DNA of 64,000 nucleotides from JAXHUM01 sp034189325 (GTDB lineage Bacteria > Desulfobacterota > DSM-4660 > Desulfatiglandales > Desulfatiglandaceae): positions 62,001 to 126,000 of the forward strand of contig JAXHUM010000062.1 in NCBI GenBank assembly GCA_034189325.1, read 5' to 3'. The position numbers and the translations under genes are program-made. The stretch's first letter is position 1, and each line of letters starts with the position of its first letter. A model generated the notes under the pieces. The model worked only from the letters and a program-made list of their open reading frames with translations, had not been told where the DNA came from and made no database searches. Positions 43,933 through 53,743 of this stretch are shown here, one piece after another.

Positions 43933-44670
43933 TCACCAGGGCATTTCCACGCCGTCATAGCGATAGAAACACCCCGTCATCTCCATGGTAAAGTCTTCTA
44001 TGAGCCTCCTCATACCTCGTACGCTCTGAGGAGGCAGCAGGGATGTGTCCTGTCCGCCCATCCTTGTCTTGACCCAACCTGGATGCAGGAGAAGCACTCC
44101 TATGCCTTCCGATTTCAATTCGCATGAAAGTCCCTTCATGGCGGCATTCAGAGCCGTCTTGCTGGACCTATAGTAATAGTCGCCCCCATCGACTATATCG
44201 GCAATACTGCCCATATGTGTGCTGATGACGGCTATGAGTCGTTTCCGGCTCTTTGCTATATGGTCATGAAAGGCCTCGGCGAGTCTCATGGCACCCAATG
44301 TATTGACCTCGAAAGTATGCATCCAGTCTTCGTATCGAAGGCACCCAAGACGTATGTCCATATACTTCTCCAAATAGACACCGGCGTTATTGAGAAGCAC
44401 GTCTATGGATTCGTCTTGGAGTTCTACGGCAATGGCATTGATCTCATCGGGCTTGGTCACATCCATTCGGTGGATGGTGATATTCTTGTGAAGGACAGCG
44501 AGATCCCGAAGATCGGCAGCTTCACTTGGATGCCTGCAGGTGGCAAAGACCTTCCACCCTGATTCTGCATATTGTTTGACCCACTCCAGTCCAAGTCCCC
44601 GATTACCGCCCGTGATCAATACCCTTGTCAAAGGCGTATGCCTGCCTTCATATTCCCCTGTCCTTTTCAA
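43933..44670 (-). CDS. Short-chain dehydrogenase/reductase
   Basis: A 245-residue NAD(P)-dependent oxidoreductase. TGGNRGLGLEW is the cofactor loop, NNAG near residue 91, Ser in VISTHMGSIAD and the catalytic YxxxK in YYYRSSKTAL. Translation starts at TTG, which overlaps the stop of the upstream 53-residue frame (TTGA), indicating coupling. It is the last gene of the korA-korB cluster, suggesting a role in metabolising an oxoacid-derived product. Confidence 0.85.
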   Translation of the reverse strand: MKRTGEYEGRHTPLTRVLITGGNRGLGLEWVKQYAESGWKVFATCRHPSEAADLRDLAVLHKNITIHRMDVTKPDEINAIAVELQDESIDVLLNNAGVYLEKYMDIRLGCLRYEDWMHTFEVNTLGAMRLAEAFHDHIAKSRKRLIAVISTHMGSIADIVDGGDYYYRSSKTALNAAMKGLSCELKSEGIGVLLLHPGWVKTRMGGQDTSLLPPQSVRGMRRLIEDFTMEMTGCFYRYDGVEMPW

Positions 44671-44828
44671 GAATCCCCGGCCCTCCCGTCGTCACAAGGC
44701 TCGTCATCATCAGAACCTCTCAGGTGTTCCGCACTCGGTGCGGTAGTACAGAATGGAAGCTCCTCCTCAGGTTTCGGACTCTTTTTGATTTTTTTCTCGT
44801 CCCTCTCTTTGGTATTCTCTTCTTTCAT
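44667..44828 (-). CDS. Small highly charged protein between korB and the SDR gene
   Basis: A 53-residue frame starting at ATG 44828 with the strong site AAAGGAGGTG, 18 bp after korB, and ending in a TGA that overlaps the TTG start of the SDR gene. Sequence is Lys/Glu/Asp rich (MKEENTKERDEKKIKKS...) with two Cys and no known domain. Excellent translation signals and coupling on its 3' side support a real gene, possibly a leader for SDR translation. Confidence 0.6.
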   Translation of the reverse strand: MKEENTKERDEKKIKKSPKPEEELPFCTTAPSAEHLRGSDDDEPCDDGRAGDS

Positions 44829-44846
44829 GGTCTTCACCTCCTTTCT

Positions 44847-45698
44847 TTATCTATATCCCTCCATAATTTGTTGAATCACTGCCCGGTCGATTTCCCGGTC
44901 CACGAGGGGCCCCTCCTTCAAAAGGGGGAAGTGATCTTCGTACGTTTTGCGATCGCTTTGATAGATGACACCTATCGGTATTTTGTCTTCCCACTGGGTA
45001 GTCATTTTCATGGCGCCTTCCCAGTCTTTGACATCATAATCGTCAGGTAACGGATAACATCTTTTTTGATACCATTCGAAGGTATTGACCTTATTGAAAG
45101 AAACGCAAGGTTGGAGCACGTCGATCAATGAAAGGCCCCGATGGGCTATTCCCCGGCGAATCAGGTCCGCCAGGTGGTCCACTTGGCCGGCAAAACCGCG
45201 GGCCACGAAACCGGCCTTCATGGCCACACCAACGGTAACCGGATTAAAGGGTGATGAGGCTACCCCTTGGGGTTGGGTCTTCGTGACAAAACCTTCAGGA
45301 GAAGTGGGACTCGCCTGTCCCTTAGTGAGGCCATATACCTGGTTGTTATGGACGACCATGGTAATGTCTATGTTGCGGCGGATAGCTGCCAGGAAATGAT
45401 TTCCGCCCTCGCCGTAGTTGCAGCCGTCTCCGCTCTCGACAATAACGGTTAGAGCGGAGTTCATCAATTTGGCTCCTATTGCTACAGGCAATGATCGGCC
45501 ATGCAGGCCGTTGAATACATTGGCATTCAGGTAATGGGGAGCCTTGGCGGCCTGTCCTATGCCTGAGACAATAAGCACCTGGTGAGGTGCCAAACCAGAG
45601 TCCGCCAGGGCTTGCTTTACGGCCTTCAGAATCGAGAAGTTCCCACAACCGGGGCACCAGGCCGTTTCATAGTTTCCATAGTCATCGATCGTCGTCAT
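44847..45698 (-). CDS. korB: 2-oxoacid:ferredoxin oxidoreductase beta subunit
   Basis: A 283-residue thiamine-diphosphate-binding subunit. WCPGCGNFSILKAV near residues 14-27, GIGQAAKAPHYLNANVFNGLHGRSLPVAIG and ESGDGCNYGEGGNHFLAAIRRN (the GDG...N thiamine diphosphate motif) fit KorB/PorB. NNQVYGLTKGQASPTS is characteristic. Together with korA it oxidises a 2-oxoacid to acyl-CoA and reduces ferredoxin. Whether 2-oxoglutarate, pyruvate or a branched/aryl oxoacid is used cannot be decided here. Confidence 0.9.
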   Translation of the reverse strand: MTTIDDYGNYETAWCPGCGNFSILKAVKQALADSGLAPHQVLIVSGIGQAAKAPHYLNANVFNGLHGRSLPVAIGAKLMNSALTVIVESGDGCNYGEGGNHFLAAIRRNIDITMVVHNNQVYGLTKGQASPTSPEGFVTKTQPQGVASSPFNPVTVGVAMKAGFVARGFAGQVDHLADLIRRGIAHRGLSLIDVLQPCVSFNKVNTFEWYQKRCYPLPDDYDVKDWEGAMKMTTQWEDKIPIGVIYQSDRKTYEDHFPLLKEGPLVDREIDRAVIQQIMEGYR

Positions 45699-45781
45699 GA
45701 TCTTTCTCCTTTTCAGTCCTTTATTGAGAAATGGATGATCCGAGAGTCGGAAAGCGGGGGTCTATCTCACGTCAAAAGAGA

Positions 45782-47473
45782 TCACTTGCCTGTGACGGAG
45801 AGTCCCCTCAGAATATACTCCGGTGTGATCGGTAGACCGTCGTATCGGAGTACCCTCTTTTCAATATGGAAACCCGTTTCTCGGCGAATCAACCTGGCCA
45901 TCTGACCTGTGGCGTTTCCTTCCACGCACACAACGTCACGCGCTGATTCGAAATGATCTAAGACCTTGTCAGGTACCAGAGGCCACAACTGCGAGAAATG
46001 GAGCGTTTTTATGCGTTCCCCTTCAGACCTCAAATGCGAAGCCACCTCCTCAACAGCACCCCTTGTCGAACCCCATGATACCAGCATAAGATCCGGCCTT
46101 TTATCTCCTTGCACATCCGGGGGCAAGACTTCATGGATGAGCCCATCCTGTTTTCTGAGGCGTTTGTCCACCATCCGTTTCCGAATGGTGAGGTCCTCGG
46201 TGATGTGACCCTCTTCGGTGTGTTCATCACTGTCGGCCACAACCAGATGTTTGGAAGAGCCCGGTAAAAGCCGGGGAGATACCCCGTTTTCGGTGAAAGC
46301 AAAACGGCGATAGGGTGAAGACTGGGCTTCGGTGTCACTTCCCGGGGTTACGGGCAATAAACTGCTGAGGTCAAAAGGGGGGGTGTCACGAAACGAATCG
46401 GAAAGGAAGTGATCGGTAAGGATGAACACAGGGCTCTGAAATCTTTCAGCCAGGTCAAAGGCCCGGCGGGTTAGGTGAAAACATTCATCAATGGTGCCGG
46501 GTGCAAAAACGGCCCTGGGGAACTCGCCATGGCCGGCATGCAACACAAATTCCAAATCCCCTTGTTCAGTCCTTGTCGGCAGACCGGTCGCTGGTCCCGG
46601 GCGTTGAGCCATAACAATGACTATGGGAGTTTCCGTCATGGCCGCAAGACTTACGCCCTCCACCATCAGGGCAAAACCACCTCCCGATGTGCCAACCATA
46701 CTGGGACCGCCGGCAAAGGAGGCGCCGATGGCCATATTGATGGCGGCAATTTCATCCTCTGCCTGCTCAACGATCACACCGGTCTCCTCGGCTTTGCCTG
46801 CCAATGTCACGCCAATAGGGGTTGCAGGTGTCATGGGATAGAAAGAATAGAATTTGAGACCGGATGTGAGGGCACCCAGAGCAATGGCGTCGTTTCCGTT
46901 CATCACCAGATGGTTGAGCGCATAGCTACTTGGGGTGGGCTCTTCAAATGATATCGATTGCTCTTGAGCCCAGGAAAAAGCGAGTTCCAACATGGCCCTG
47001 TTTTCTTGCAGTCTTTGTTCGTCAAGCGAACCAAAAAACCGATTCATGGTTTCAAGCACCAACTTCCGGTCAAGGCCAAGGAGAGCGGTGACAACCCCTA
47101 AGGCACAGATATTCATGGACCCATCCGCGCCCCATTTACCGAATGGAACTTTGAGGCAGATGTTCTCGTCCACACCCCAGCCCTCATCAACAATAATAAA
47201 ACCCCGGGATGAGATGTCGCTCTTATGGAGCCCAACGGTTTCTTTGTTCAGGGCCAAGAGTATATCCACCGCTTCTTTTGGGGCGACAACCTTTTGCGTG
47301 CCCATACGGATGGTGAAGGTATTGTGACCACCTCGTATACGCGATTGTGAATCCTGTGTCACCAATATGGAGTACCCGCTTTTCGCGATGCATTTGACGA
47401 GAATTTGCCCTACGGTGAGCAAACCCTGACCTGCTTCGCCGCCAATGACTATATTTATGGTACTGTCAGCCAT
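45782..47473 (-). CDS. korA: 2-oxoacid:ferredoxin oxidoreductase, fused gamma-alpha subunit
   Basis: A 563-residue protein. The gamma-type domain comes first (IVIGGEAGQGLLTVGQIL, about 7-24, to about 185), followed by the alpha pyrimidine-binding domain (NGNDAIALGALTSGLKFYSFYPMTPATPIG, then VGTSGGGFALMVEGVSLAAMTETPIVIV and QRPGPATGLPTRTEQGDL). ATG 47473 with AGGAGAAG upstream is preferred to an in-frame upstream start that lacks homology. Gamma-alpha fusion is the usual KorA layout. Transcribed with korB 83 bp downstream. Confidence 0.9.
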   Translation of the reverse strand: MADSTINIVIGGEAGQGLLTVGQILVKCIAKSGYSILVTQDSQSRIRGGHNTFTIRMGTQKVVAPKEAVDILLALNKETVGLHKSDISSRGFIIVDEGWGVDENICLKVPFGKWGADGSMNICALGVVTALLGLDRKLVLETMNRFFGSLDEQRLQENRAMLELAFSWAQEQSISFEEPTPSSYALNHLVMNGNDAIALGALTSGLKFYSFYPMTPATPIGVTLAGKAEETGVIVEQAEDEIAAINMAIGASFAGGPSMVGTSGGGFALMVEGVSLAAMTETPIVIVMAQRPGPATGLPTRTEQGDLEFVLHAGHGEFPRAVFAPGTIDECFHLTRRAFDLAERFQSPVFILTDHFLSDSFRDTPPFDLSSLLPVTPGSDTEAQSSPYRRFAFTENGVSPRLLPGSSKHLVVADSDEHTEEGHITEDLTIRKRMVDKRLRKQDGLIHEVLPPDVQGDKRPDLMLVSWGSTRGAVEEVASHLRSEGERIKTLHFSQLWPLVPDKVLDHFESARDVVCVEGNATGQMARLIRRETGFHIEKRVLRYDGLPITPEYILRGLSVTGK

Positions 47474-47567
47474 GTCTCTTCTCCTCTTTGATCCCAGCTG
47501 AGATCCCCACGATGTTGCCCTCCAAGCGCGTGGCGATCTGGTTGACAAGTCCGGCCTGAATGACGAA

Positions 47568-48653
47568 TCATCCCTTCTCTCGAATCACCTCAATCTGTCC
47601 GATGTCCATGATGATAAATTGCGAAGGATCGAGATTTTTCCCTTTTACGATTTTTATAAGATCCAGGGCCGGTTTCCCGGGGGGATTGTCCCCCAGATGA
47701 AAGGCTCCCCACTGGGTGGGAATAAAATAATCGGCACCCAGTTCCTCAAAGGCCTTTATGGCCTCAGAGGGACTCATGTGATAGGTGTGCATAAACCATC
47801 GTGGTTCATAGGCGGTAACAGGAAGAAGGGCATAGTGAATGTCCGGGAATCGGTTTCCGATTTCTCTATAACCGATGAAGTAACCGCTGTCGCCGCCGAT
47901 ATATATCGTCGTCTTCGGCGTGATCAATAGATAACTTGCCCAGAGGGTGCTGTTTCTTGCCTGCCCGATTCGCCTCGACCAGTGCTGAGCGGGAAGACAA
48001 ACAAGCTTGATCCCATTGTCAAGACCAACACTCTCCCACCAGTCGAGTTCCTGAACCGGGCCCTCATAAAAGGAGTGGATATAGTCTTTGAGGCCTTTCG
48101 GAACGAATATCGCCGATCCAATCGGGAGAGAACGGACACTTTCCACATCCAGGTGGTCGTAATGGTTGTGAGAGATTATCACGTTCACCCTATTGGTCAG
48201 TTCCTTGAGCTGATCTGCGCTCATCGCAGGAGGTGTCACCCTCTTGGGGAGCAGGGCCCGGTCAGTGAAAATGGGATCAATCAGCCAGTACTCCTCCTCC
48301 AGGCGCAGAAGGAATGTGCCATGTCCGATCCAGGTGATGAAATCGACCTTCGGTGTCGCTTTTATCCGATCCTTGAGGTTGGGGCGTACTACGGCCTGGT
48401 AGGCCCATTCTTCGTCGCTGTAAGCCCTCTTCTTTGAGAGACGCCATCTCAAAAAACTCCAGAAACTGTGTCGATTCGGCGGCGTCCAGGGATTGGAATA
48501 TTTTCCATCCTCAAAGTGTGCCCCATAGAGTTTTTCGGGCCTTTGCCTCTCTATTTCCCTCAGCCATTCTGTTTCATCAAAAGGCATCGGCTTCATCAGA
48601 CATGATGAAAAGAAGATGAATAGGAGGCCAAGGAGGAGATGACGTCTGTTCAT
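47568..48653 (-). CDS. Metallo-beta-lactamase fold lipoprotein (NAPE-PLD/UlaG-like)
   Basis: A 361-residue lipoprotein (lipobox FSSC, C18) with a metallo-beta-lactamase fold. TWIGHGTFLLRLEEEYWLIDPIF, the metal motif SHNHYDHLD (HxHxDH near 165), GGDSGYFIGY and TQWGAFHLGD are present. This arrangement matches the L-ascorbate lactonase/NAPE-phospholipase D branch. Location would be periplasmic or outer membrane. Substrate unknown. Confidence 0.83.
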   Translation of the reverse strand: MNRRHLLLGLLFIFFSSCLMKPMPFDETEWLREIERQRPEKLYGAHFEDGKYSNPWTPPNRHSFWSFLRWRLSKKRAYSDEEWAYQAVVRPNLKDRIKATPKVDFITWIGHGTFLLRLEEEYWLIDPIFTDRALLPKRVTPPAMSADQLKELTNRVNVIISHNHYDHLDVESVRSLPIGSAIFVPKGLKDYIHSFYEGPVQELDWWESVGLDNGIKLVCLPAQHWSRRIGQARNSTLWASYLLITPKTTIYIGGDSGYFIGYREIGNRFPDIHYALLPVTAYEPRWFMHTYHMSPSEAIKAFEELGADYFIPTQWGAFHLGDNPPGKPALDLIKIVKGKNLDPSQFIIMDIGQIEVIREKG

Positions 48654-49068
48654 AGGATCAGACCGCTAAAGGATAGAGGACGCTGTTAGAAATTGGCGAA
48701 GCGTAAAAGCGCATCTTCATGAGAAGAAAAGGGGAAACGGAAAACAGACTCGAACATACGCCAGTTCCTTTTGTACCTCCCCACTTCTCTATAAGAATAT
48801 CCATTTTTCAGGCCCAGTCAACACTTCGTTTTCCGGAAGATCGGATTTTATGGAGATAGAACTCGTCATGCTGGCTCTGAGAAGCACACCCTGGAGAATC
48901 TGAAAGAGATTTTCCTATGAAAGGGTCCCTCATAAGAGAGAATTTTGCATCTGATTGGTACCATTTTGTTTTTTTATGGTTATTTTTTAATAAAGGGCTG
49001 TGAAAAACCCTTTGAAAAGATCATTTTCGGCAGGCAGGAACGCCATATTCCAGAAAGGAGAAAGAGAC
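48654..49068. other. Divergent intergenic region
   Basis: 415 bp between the MBL-fold gene (minus) and the Msr gene (plus). It must carry both promoters; no clear box, palindrome or RNA could be singled out. Confidence 0.5.
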
Positions 49069-50196
49069 ATGAAAGTGAATCTAATGATGATGATAGTCTG
49101 CGTGGTCGGTCTCATGATCGCTGTCCTTGCATTTGCCGATGGCAATTCAAAGGATACCTCCAAGAAGGCATCGTCACATAAAAAAAGATCTGACAAACTG
49201 AAGGTCGCCACATTCGCCGGAGGATGTTTCTGGTGCGTGGAATCGGACTTTGAAAAGGTCGAAGGAGTGGTTGATGCCATATCCGGTTATACAGGTGGAC
49301 ACAGGGAGAATCCCACCTATGAAGAGGTTTCCGGCGGGGGCACGGGACATGTGGAAGCGGTACAGGTGCATTACGATCCAGATCGTGTTTCCTATAAAGA
49401 ACTGCTGGACGTATTTTGGCGACATGTTGATCCGACGGATCAGGGGGGGCAATTCGTTGATCGCGGGTCTCAGTATCGATCCGTCATTTTTTACCATGAC
49501 GACGAACAAAGACGGATGGCGGAAGAATCGAAGGCAGCCTTAGAAAAATCGAGGCATTTCGAAAAACCGATTATTACGGAGATAACAAAGGCGGGGGAAT
49601 TTTACAGGGCCGAGGAATACCATCAGGACTACTACAAGAACCATGGCCTGCGTTATAAATATTACCGGTGGAACTCGGGCCGAGATCAATTTCTTGAAAG
49701 GGTCTGGGGTGACGAACAGAAAAGCGCTACCCCTCCTCCTGACAATAACAGATATGTAAAACCCAGCAGCGATGACCTGCGCAGGACATTGACGCCATTG
49801 CAGTATGATGTCACGCAGCGCGACGGTACGGAACCACCCTTTCAGAACGAATACTGGGACAATAAAAGGGAAGGCATCTATGTGGACATTGTTTCCGGAG
49901 AGGTCCTGTTCAGTTCCCTGGACAAATATGATTCCGGGACCGGGTGGCCCAGCTTTACCCAGCCACTGGTTCCGGAAAACATTGTAGAGAAGAAGGACCA
50001 CAAACTTTTCATGGTCCGAACAGAGGTGCGGAGCAAACAGGGAGATTCGCACTTGGGACACGTGTTCTCTGATGGACCGCCGCCAACGGGCCTGAGGTAC
50101 TGTATGAACTCGGCTGCGCTCCGTTTCATTCCTAAAGAGGAGATGAAAAAGGAAGGTTACGGGGACCTTCTCCGCATTTTTTCTCCCAAAAACTGA
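49069..50196 (+). CDS. msrAB: Exported MsrA-MsrB fusion (peptide methionine sulfoxide reductase)
   Basis: A 375-residue protein with signal peptide (about 1-24). The MsrA domain comes first: GGCFWCVESDFEKVEGV (catalytic Cys in GCFWC near 53), YEEVSGGGTGHVEAV and YHQDYY. MsrB follows: TPLQYDVTQRDGTEPPF, GTGWPSFTQP and the catalytic RYCMNSAALRF. ATG 49069 has AAAGGAGAAAG upstream; an earlier in-frame ATG has no signal sequence. It repairs oxidised methionine in periplasmic proteins, unusual baggage for a strict anaerobe but common in this group. Confidence 0.93.
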   Translation: MKVNLMMMIVCVVGLMIAVLAFADGNSKDTSKKASSHKKRSDKLKVATFAGGCFWCVESDFEKVEGVVDAISGYTGGHRENPTYEEVSGGGTGHVEAVQVHYDPDRVSYKELLDVFWRHVDPTDQGGQFVDRGSQYRSVIFYHDDEQRRMAEESKAALEKSRHFEKPIITEITKAGEFYRAEEYHQDYYKNHGLRYKYYRWNSGRDQFLERVWGDEQKSATPPPDNNRYVKPSSDDLRRTLTPLQYDVTQRDGTEPPFQNEYWDNKREGIYVDIVSGEVLFSSLDKYDSGTGWPSFTQPLVPENIVEKKDHKLFMVRTEVRSKQGDSHLGHVFSDGPPPTGLRYCMNSAALRFIPKEEMKKEGYGDLLRIFSPKN

Positions 50197-50331
50197 GCGT
50201 CTTCATGGGATCACACGTGACCACTCGGCTCAAGGGTCTTGTGTCGTTCGACTAAGGCTTCTCTACTCGAATGAGACCAGCCTGGAATTGTTCACTCAGG
50301 CCTTGTCGTGGCAATTTCTATGAAGGGTCAT

Positions 50332-51777
50332 CTATTTTGTTTCCCCTATGATGGTCCTGGCAACTCTGAGCCCGGAAACAGTTACTCCAATGATTCCGGT
50401 CGCCGGTGTGGTCCAATGCCCTGCAAGATAGAGATTGTCAATGGGGGTCTTTCTCTCGGGCTTTGCGAAATACATCTCCGGAGAAAGGGCCCATCCCATA
50501 ACAGCCCCTTGGGTATTGAGAGTGTATCTTTCCATGGTGAGCGGAGTGGCCGCGTCTTTGACCACGATATGATCGGATAGCCCGGGAATGACCTGTTCCA
50601 CCATCTTTATGATGGCTTCCGTGAAGTGGTCCTTCTCTTCTCTCCAATCCTTGCCTTTAATATCATAAGGGGCATAGGATATAATGCCGAGGGTATGACA
50701 TCCCTCCGGGGCCTGGGTCTTATCAATCAGAGTTGGGGCGATGATTTCACAATAGGGGAGTGGAAACTGTCCCTTTAGGGGAATGGAAAGCCCCATGTCC
50801 GTATCAAAGCTCTCCCAGAGAAATGTGTCTACCGCATCGAATCCGACGGCCCTTGGGTCCATATCAATGCCGAGATAAACAAAAAATGACGGGAGACCGA
50901 CCTCCTTTCTTTGAATATCCGAAATAAAATCCTGTGAGAGATGTTCTTTGCCCACAAGGTTGAAGAATGTTGAGATTGCCGCCCCATTAGAGACAACGAC
51001 ATCCGCATCGATCTGTTCTCCTTGAGTAGTTCTTATGCCGGTTGCTTTGCCGTCCTGCACAATAATCTTCTCTACCATGGTGCCCAATTCCAGTTCACCG
51101 CCATGCTCTTGAAAGCTATCCGCCAGGGCATTCGACAGGTTTTGGGAACCACCCTCGACGATATAGGTGCCTTGAGCAAAATGCTCTAAGAGAGTTTTCG
51201 CAAAGAATATGGCTGAAGTTCTTGACGGCGGCAGGGCGGAATCCGCAATGGCCGTTAAGTAGAAGAGGACTCTGCTGTCCTTTACATAACTCTCCACCAA
51301 CTGTTTGAAGCTCATATCTCGATATTTCAGGAGATCGGGAGATGTGGTGCTGGTTTGGTGAATTGTTTGTAGGGTACTGAACAAGTCTGAAATTTTACTT
51401 TCTTGCTTTGGAAAATTATCATAGAGCAGCTGCTTGTACTGTTCAAAATCCTTTGTAATATAAAAAGAGCCTTCAGGGGATATTATCTTGAAGAGCGGCT
51501 CTATCCTGTGAAATGAAAGCCTTTTTTCCAGACCCAAGCGTTCAAGCACATTATATAAGACTTCCCCTCTCCCAGCCCCATTGATCCGGACTGCGGCAGC
51601 ATTAAAGGTGAAGCCTTTTCTCTTAAATGATGTGCAATAGCCTCCAGCCAATGAATGCTGTTCAATCAGTTTCACTCTCTTCCCGGCTTGGGCCAGGGTC
51701 GCACCGCATACAAGACCGGCTATCCCAGCGCCGATAATAACAACATCATACTTTCCTTCCGTCGTCTTCTTCTCCAT
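50332..51777 (-). CDS. CrtI/phytoene-desaturase-like FAD oxidoreductase
   Basis: A 481-residue flavoprotein. The N-terminal Rossmann motif VVIIGAGIAGLVCGATLAQAGKRV is followed by an ADP-binding Glu (IEQHSLAGGYC), and the C-terminal FAD block is NLYLAGHWTTPATGIIGVTVSGLRVARTII. This is the phytoene desaturase/retinol-saturase superfamily. ATG 51777 has AGGAGG 10 nt upstream. No carotenoid genes are nearby, so the substrate is open. Adjacent genes on the same strand are a DapB-like dehydrogenase and a cupin, but with large spacers. Confidence 0.82.
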   Translation of the reverse strand: MEKKTTEGKYDVVIIGAGIAGLVCGATLAQAGKRVKLIEQHSLAGGYCTSFKRKGFTFNAAAVRINGAGRGEVLYNVLERLGLEKRLSFHRIEPLFKIISPEGSFYITKDFEQYKQLLYDNFPKQESKISDLFSTLQTIHQTSTTSPDLLKYRDMSFKQLVESYVKDSRVLFYLTAIADSALPPSRTSAIFFAKTLLEHFAQGTYIVEGGSQNLSNALADSFQEHGGELELGTMVEKIIVQDGKATGIRTTQGEQIDADVVVSNGAAISTFFNLVGKEHLSQDFISDIQRKEVGLPSFFVYLGIDMDPRAVGFDAVDTFLWESFDTDMGLSIPLKGQFPLPYCEIIAPTLIDKTQAPEGCHTLGIISYAPYDIKGKDWREEKDHFTEAIIKMVEQVIPGLSDHIVVKDAATPLTMERYTLNTQGAVMGWALSPEMYFAKPERKTPIDNLYLAGHWTTPATGIIGVTVSGLRVARTIIGETK

Positions 51778-51893
51778 TGTCTTTTCCTCCTCATTTTGCC
51801 GTTGGATGTATCTCGACGAACCGGACGTCGATTTCTCTACCTCACTATGCAAGCAGGAAAGGCACCTTATTGTTAAGCCTTGATAGAGAAAAC

Positions 51894-51914
51894 CGGCTCA
51901 GCTCAGTTGAGCCG
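51894..51914 (-). terminator. Terminator after the DapB-like gene
   Basis: CGGCTCA (51894-51900) and TGAGCCG (51908-51914) form a 7-bp stem with a 7-nt loop, 3 bp after the stop codon on the minus strand. The transcript continues GGTTTTC, a short T-tract. Confidence 0.7.
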
Positions 51915-51917
51915 ATT

Positions 51918-52955
51918 TCATTGAACTGCAATCACAGGCGGTAAATCTTTTAGGGTGATGAGTCCCGGCGGTGCTTGGACTACTAAGGGGATAGCATTGA
52001 CAACGGCGGCTGCGGTGAGGAGCATGGCCCAGCGTCCATAATCGATATTCACATCGATTTCCATGGGTGGCCGCCCATCGAGCCAAATAGAACAGCCCGG
52101 CTCACGGGGTTTTTTTACTCTGTCGGGGCATACTACGCAATCATAGATGATGGAAATCAGAACATCGTTTCCCCTCATCCCCTCATTGGTGACTTTGAAT
52201 GCGCAGACATTGCCCGGCTCAATTTCCATACAGACGGTTTGGAGGTGTTCCTTCGCAACATACCTCTCCCAGGTCTGACGAAGGTCGGTGAGCTCCAGAC
52301 CAAGATAATCGGCAATAAAGTGAACGACCTCAGCGTAAATCTGAGCGATCCAATGTGGCCGGTCCTCCGATTTATCGAATTCCACAGGGTTTGTGCCGAT
52401 CCGCATCTTATCCCGAACCATGGTGATGCTGTCCCAATGGGTAAGGTCATCACAATATTCCATAGAGATTTGGTCGATCCTCGCCAGACCTCCTGTGAGG
52501 ATAGAGGGAAGGTAACTCAGAAAACCAGGGTAAGCCCCGGTTCCCAAAAAGCTAACGCCGTTTTCCTTGGCCAACCGGTCAATCTCCTGTGATATTTCAG
52601 GGTAGGTTTTCCATGGGTACATGAAGCCGACGGTGGTGATAACGTTTTTCTTGGCTTTCAGGGCCTTCGATATCTGCTCTGCATTATCAACCGGAGAGGC
52701 AGGGGTATTGATCACCACCACATCGGCCTTTGTCTTAAGAACTTCATCCTCATTGTCCGAGGCAATTATTCCCAGTTTTTTTCTGAAGTTCTTTTTCTTC
52801 TCTCCGATTATGTCCCCTAAATCTCGGCCGACTTTGCTTGCATCGTGGACGATGGCACCTGTCACTTCAATATTTCGTTTCTGTGTGATCAATGACACAA
52901 CATCGCGGCCACATGCCCCTGTGGCCCACTGAATGACCCGAATTTTCTCATCCAT
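51918..52955 (-). CDS. DapB-like NAD(P)-dependent dehydrogenase
   Basis: A 345-residue protein with an N-terminal Rossmann domain: KIRVIQWATGACGRDVVSLI, IEVTGAIVHDASKVGRDLGDIIG and ADVVVINTPASP. This resembles dihydrodipicolinate reductase N-terminal domains and the 2,4-diaminopentanoate dehydrogenase family, to which the length and middle (FLGTGAYPGFLSYLPSIL) also fit. ATG 52955 has GGAGGGAAAG upstream. The substrate in this organism is unknown; family members act on amino- or oxo-acids. Confidence 0.72.
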   Translation of the reverse strand: MDEKIRVIQWATGACGRDVVSLITQKRNIEVTGAIVHDASKVGRDLGDIIGEKKKNFRKKLGIIASDNEDEVLKTKADVVVINTPASPVDNAEQISKALKAKKNVITTVGFMYPWKTYPEISQEIDRLAKENGVSFLGTGAYPGFLSYLPSILTGGLARIDQISMEYCDDLTHWDSITMVRDKMRIGTNPVEFDKSEDRPHWIAQIYAEVVHFIADYLGLELTDLRQTWERYVAKEHLQTVCMEIEPGNVCAFKVTNEGMRGNDVLISIIYDCVVCPDRVKKPREPGCSIWLDGRPPMEIDVNIDYGRWAMLLTAAAVVNAIPLVVQAPPGLITLKDLPPVIAVQ

Positions 52956-53003
52956 ATGTGCTTTCCCTCCGTCTCGTTGTTTTTGAAACGCAAATTCAGC
53001 CAA

Positions 53004-53332
53004 TCATATGTGCATGTTGTTTTCCTCCCCTTTGTGAGAGGGGACGAAAACAAATGAGGGTCAAAAAAAGTGTTTGATCTATGAGGGAGCATAGGAAGAT
53101 AAGCCTGGTGCGTCAAGCTGAAATGACCCGCTCCGAGGTGTGCCTATGTCTTTCTTCTGTGGTACGGTCTACTCTTAAAGTTAAGGTCATCCGGGTATCT
53201 TGCCCTTGTCTTCCATCTATCTCTTCCCTCTCTTCTAATTCTCCCCCTTGATCCCCCTAATGACGGAGTTTTCGTGATGTTTTGGCCTCTTTTCGCCCAT
53301 CTTCTTGATTGAAATTATCGGCTTTCCCTCTT
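53004..53332. other. Intergenic region, no gene seen
   Basis: About 330 bp between the DapB-like gene start and the end of the cupin gene. Nothing recognisable besides a probable promoter for the DapB-like gene. Confidence 0.5.
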
Positions 53333-53743
53333 CTATGATGGGTCCTTATCCTCGTAAACATTGCCTATGCAACAGAGGAATGCGGCCGGCTCGGTGCCGA
53401 TATTTGTCATCCCATGAGGCTCCATCGTGGGCACATAAATAAAATCACCCGGCCCCACAATTTGTCTGTCTAGAATATCCTCTGTATCTCTATCAAACTG
53501 CCAGCACTCAAATTCACCTGACAGAATATACATGGTCTGGTGGTAGAAGTGATTATGAATCGGGATCTTGCCTCCAGGCTGAATAGTAAAATAACGCAGC
53601 CCATATTCAGGGTAGCCCTGTCCATCATCCCCATACCTGGAGAGCCAGCGAACACTCGTGCCGACAACCTCCCTCATCTTTCCCTTAAAAGGAAATGCCT
53701 CAATCTTTTCATCGTCGCAGTCTTTGAAATGCATCACCTCCAT
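53333..53743 (-). CDS. Cupin-domain protein
   Basis: A 136-residue single-domain cupin: motif 1 GKIPIHNHFYHQTMYILSGEFE (metal ligands His, His, Glu) and motif 2 PGDFIYVPTMEPHGMTN. The metal site looks intact. Such small cupins act as isomerases, dioxygenases or binding proteins; the strand and location give no further hint. ATG 53743 has AGGAGGAGATCC just upstream. Confidence 0.85.
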   Translation of the reverse strand: MEVMHFKDCDDEKIEAFPFKGKMREVVGTSVRWLSRYGDDGQGYPEYGLRYFTIQPGGKIPIHNHFYHQTMYILSGEFECWQFDRDTEDILDRQIVGPGDFIYVPTMEPHGMTNIGTEPAAFLCCIGNVYEDKDPS

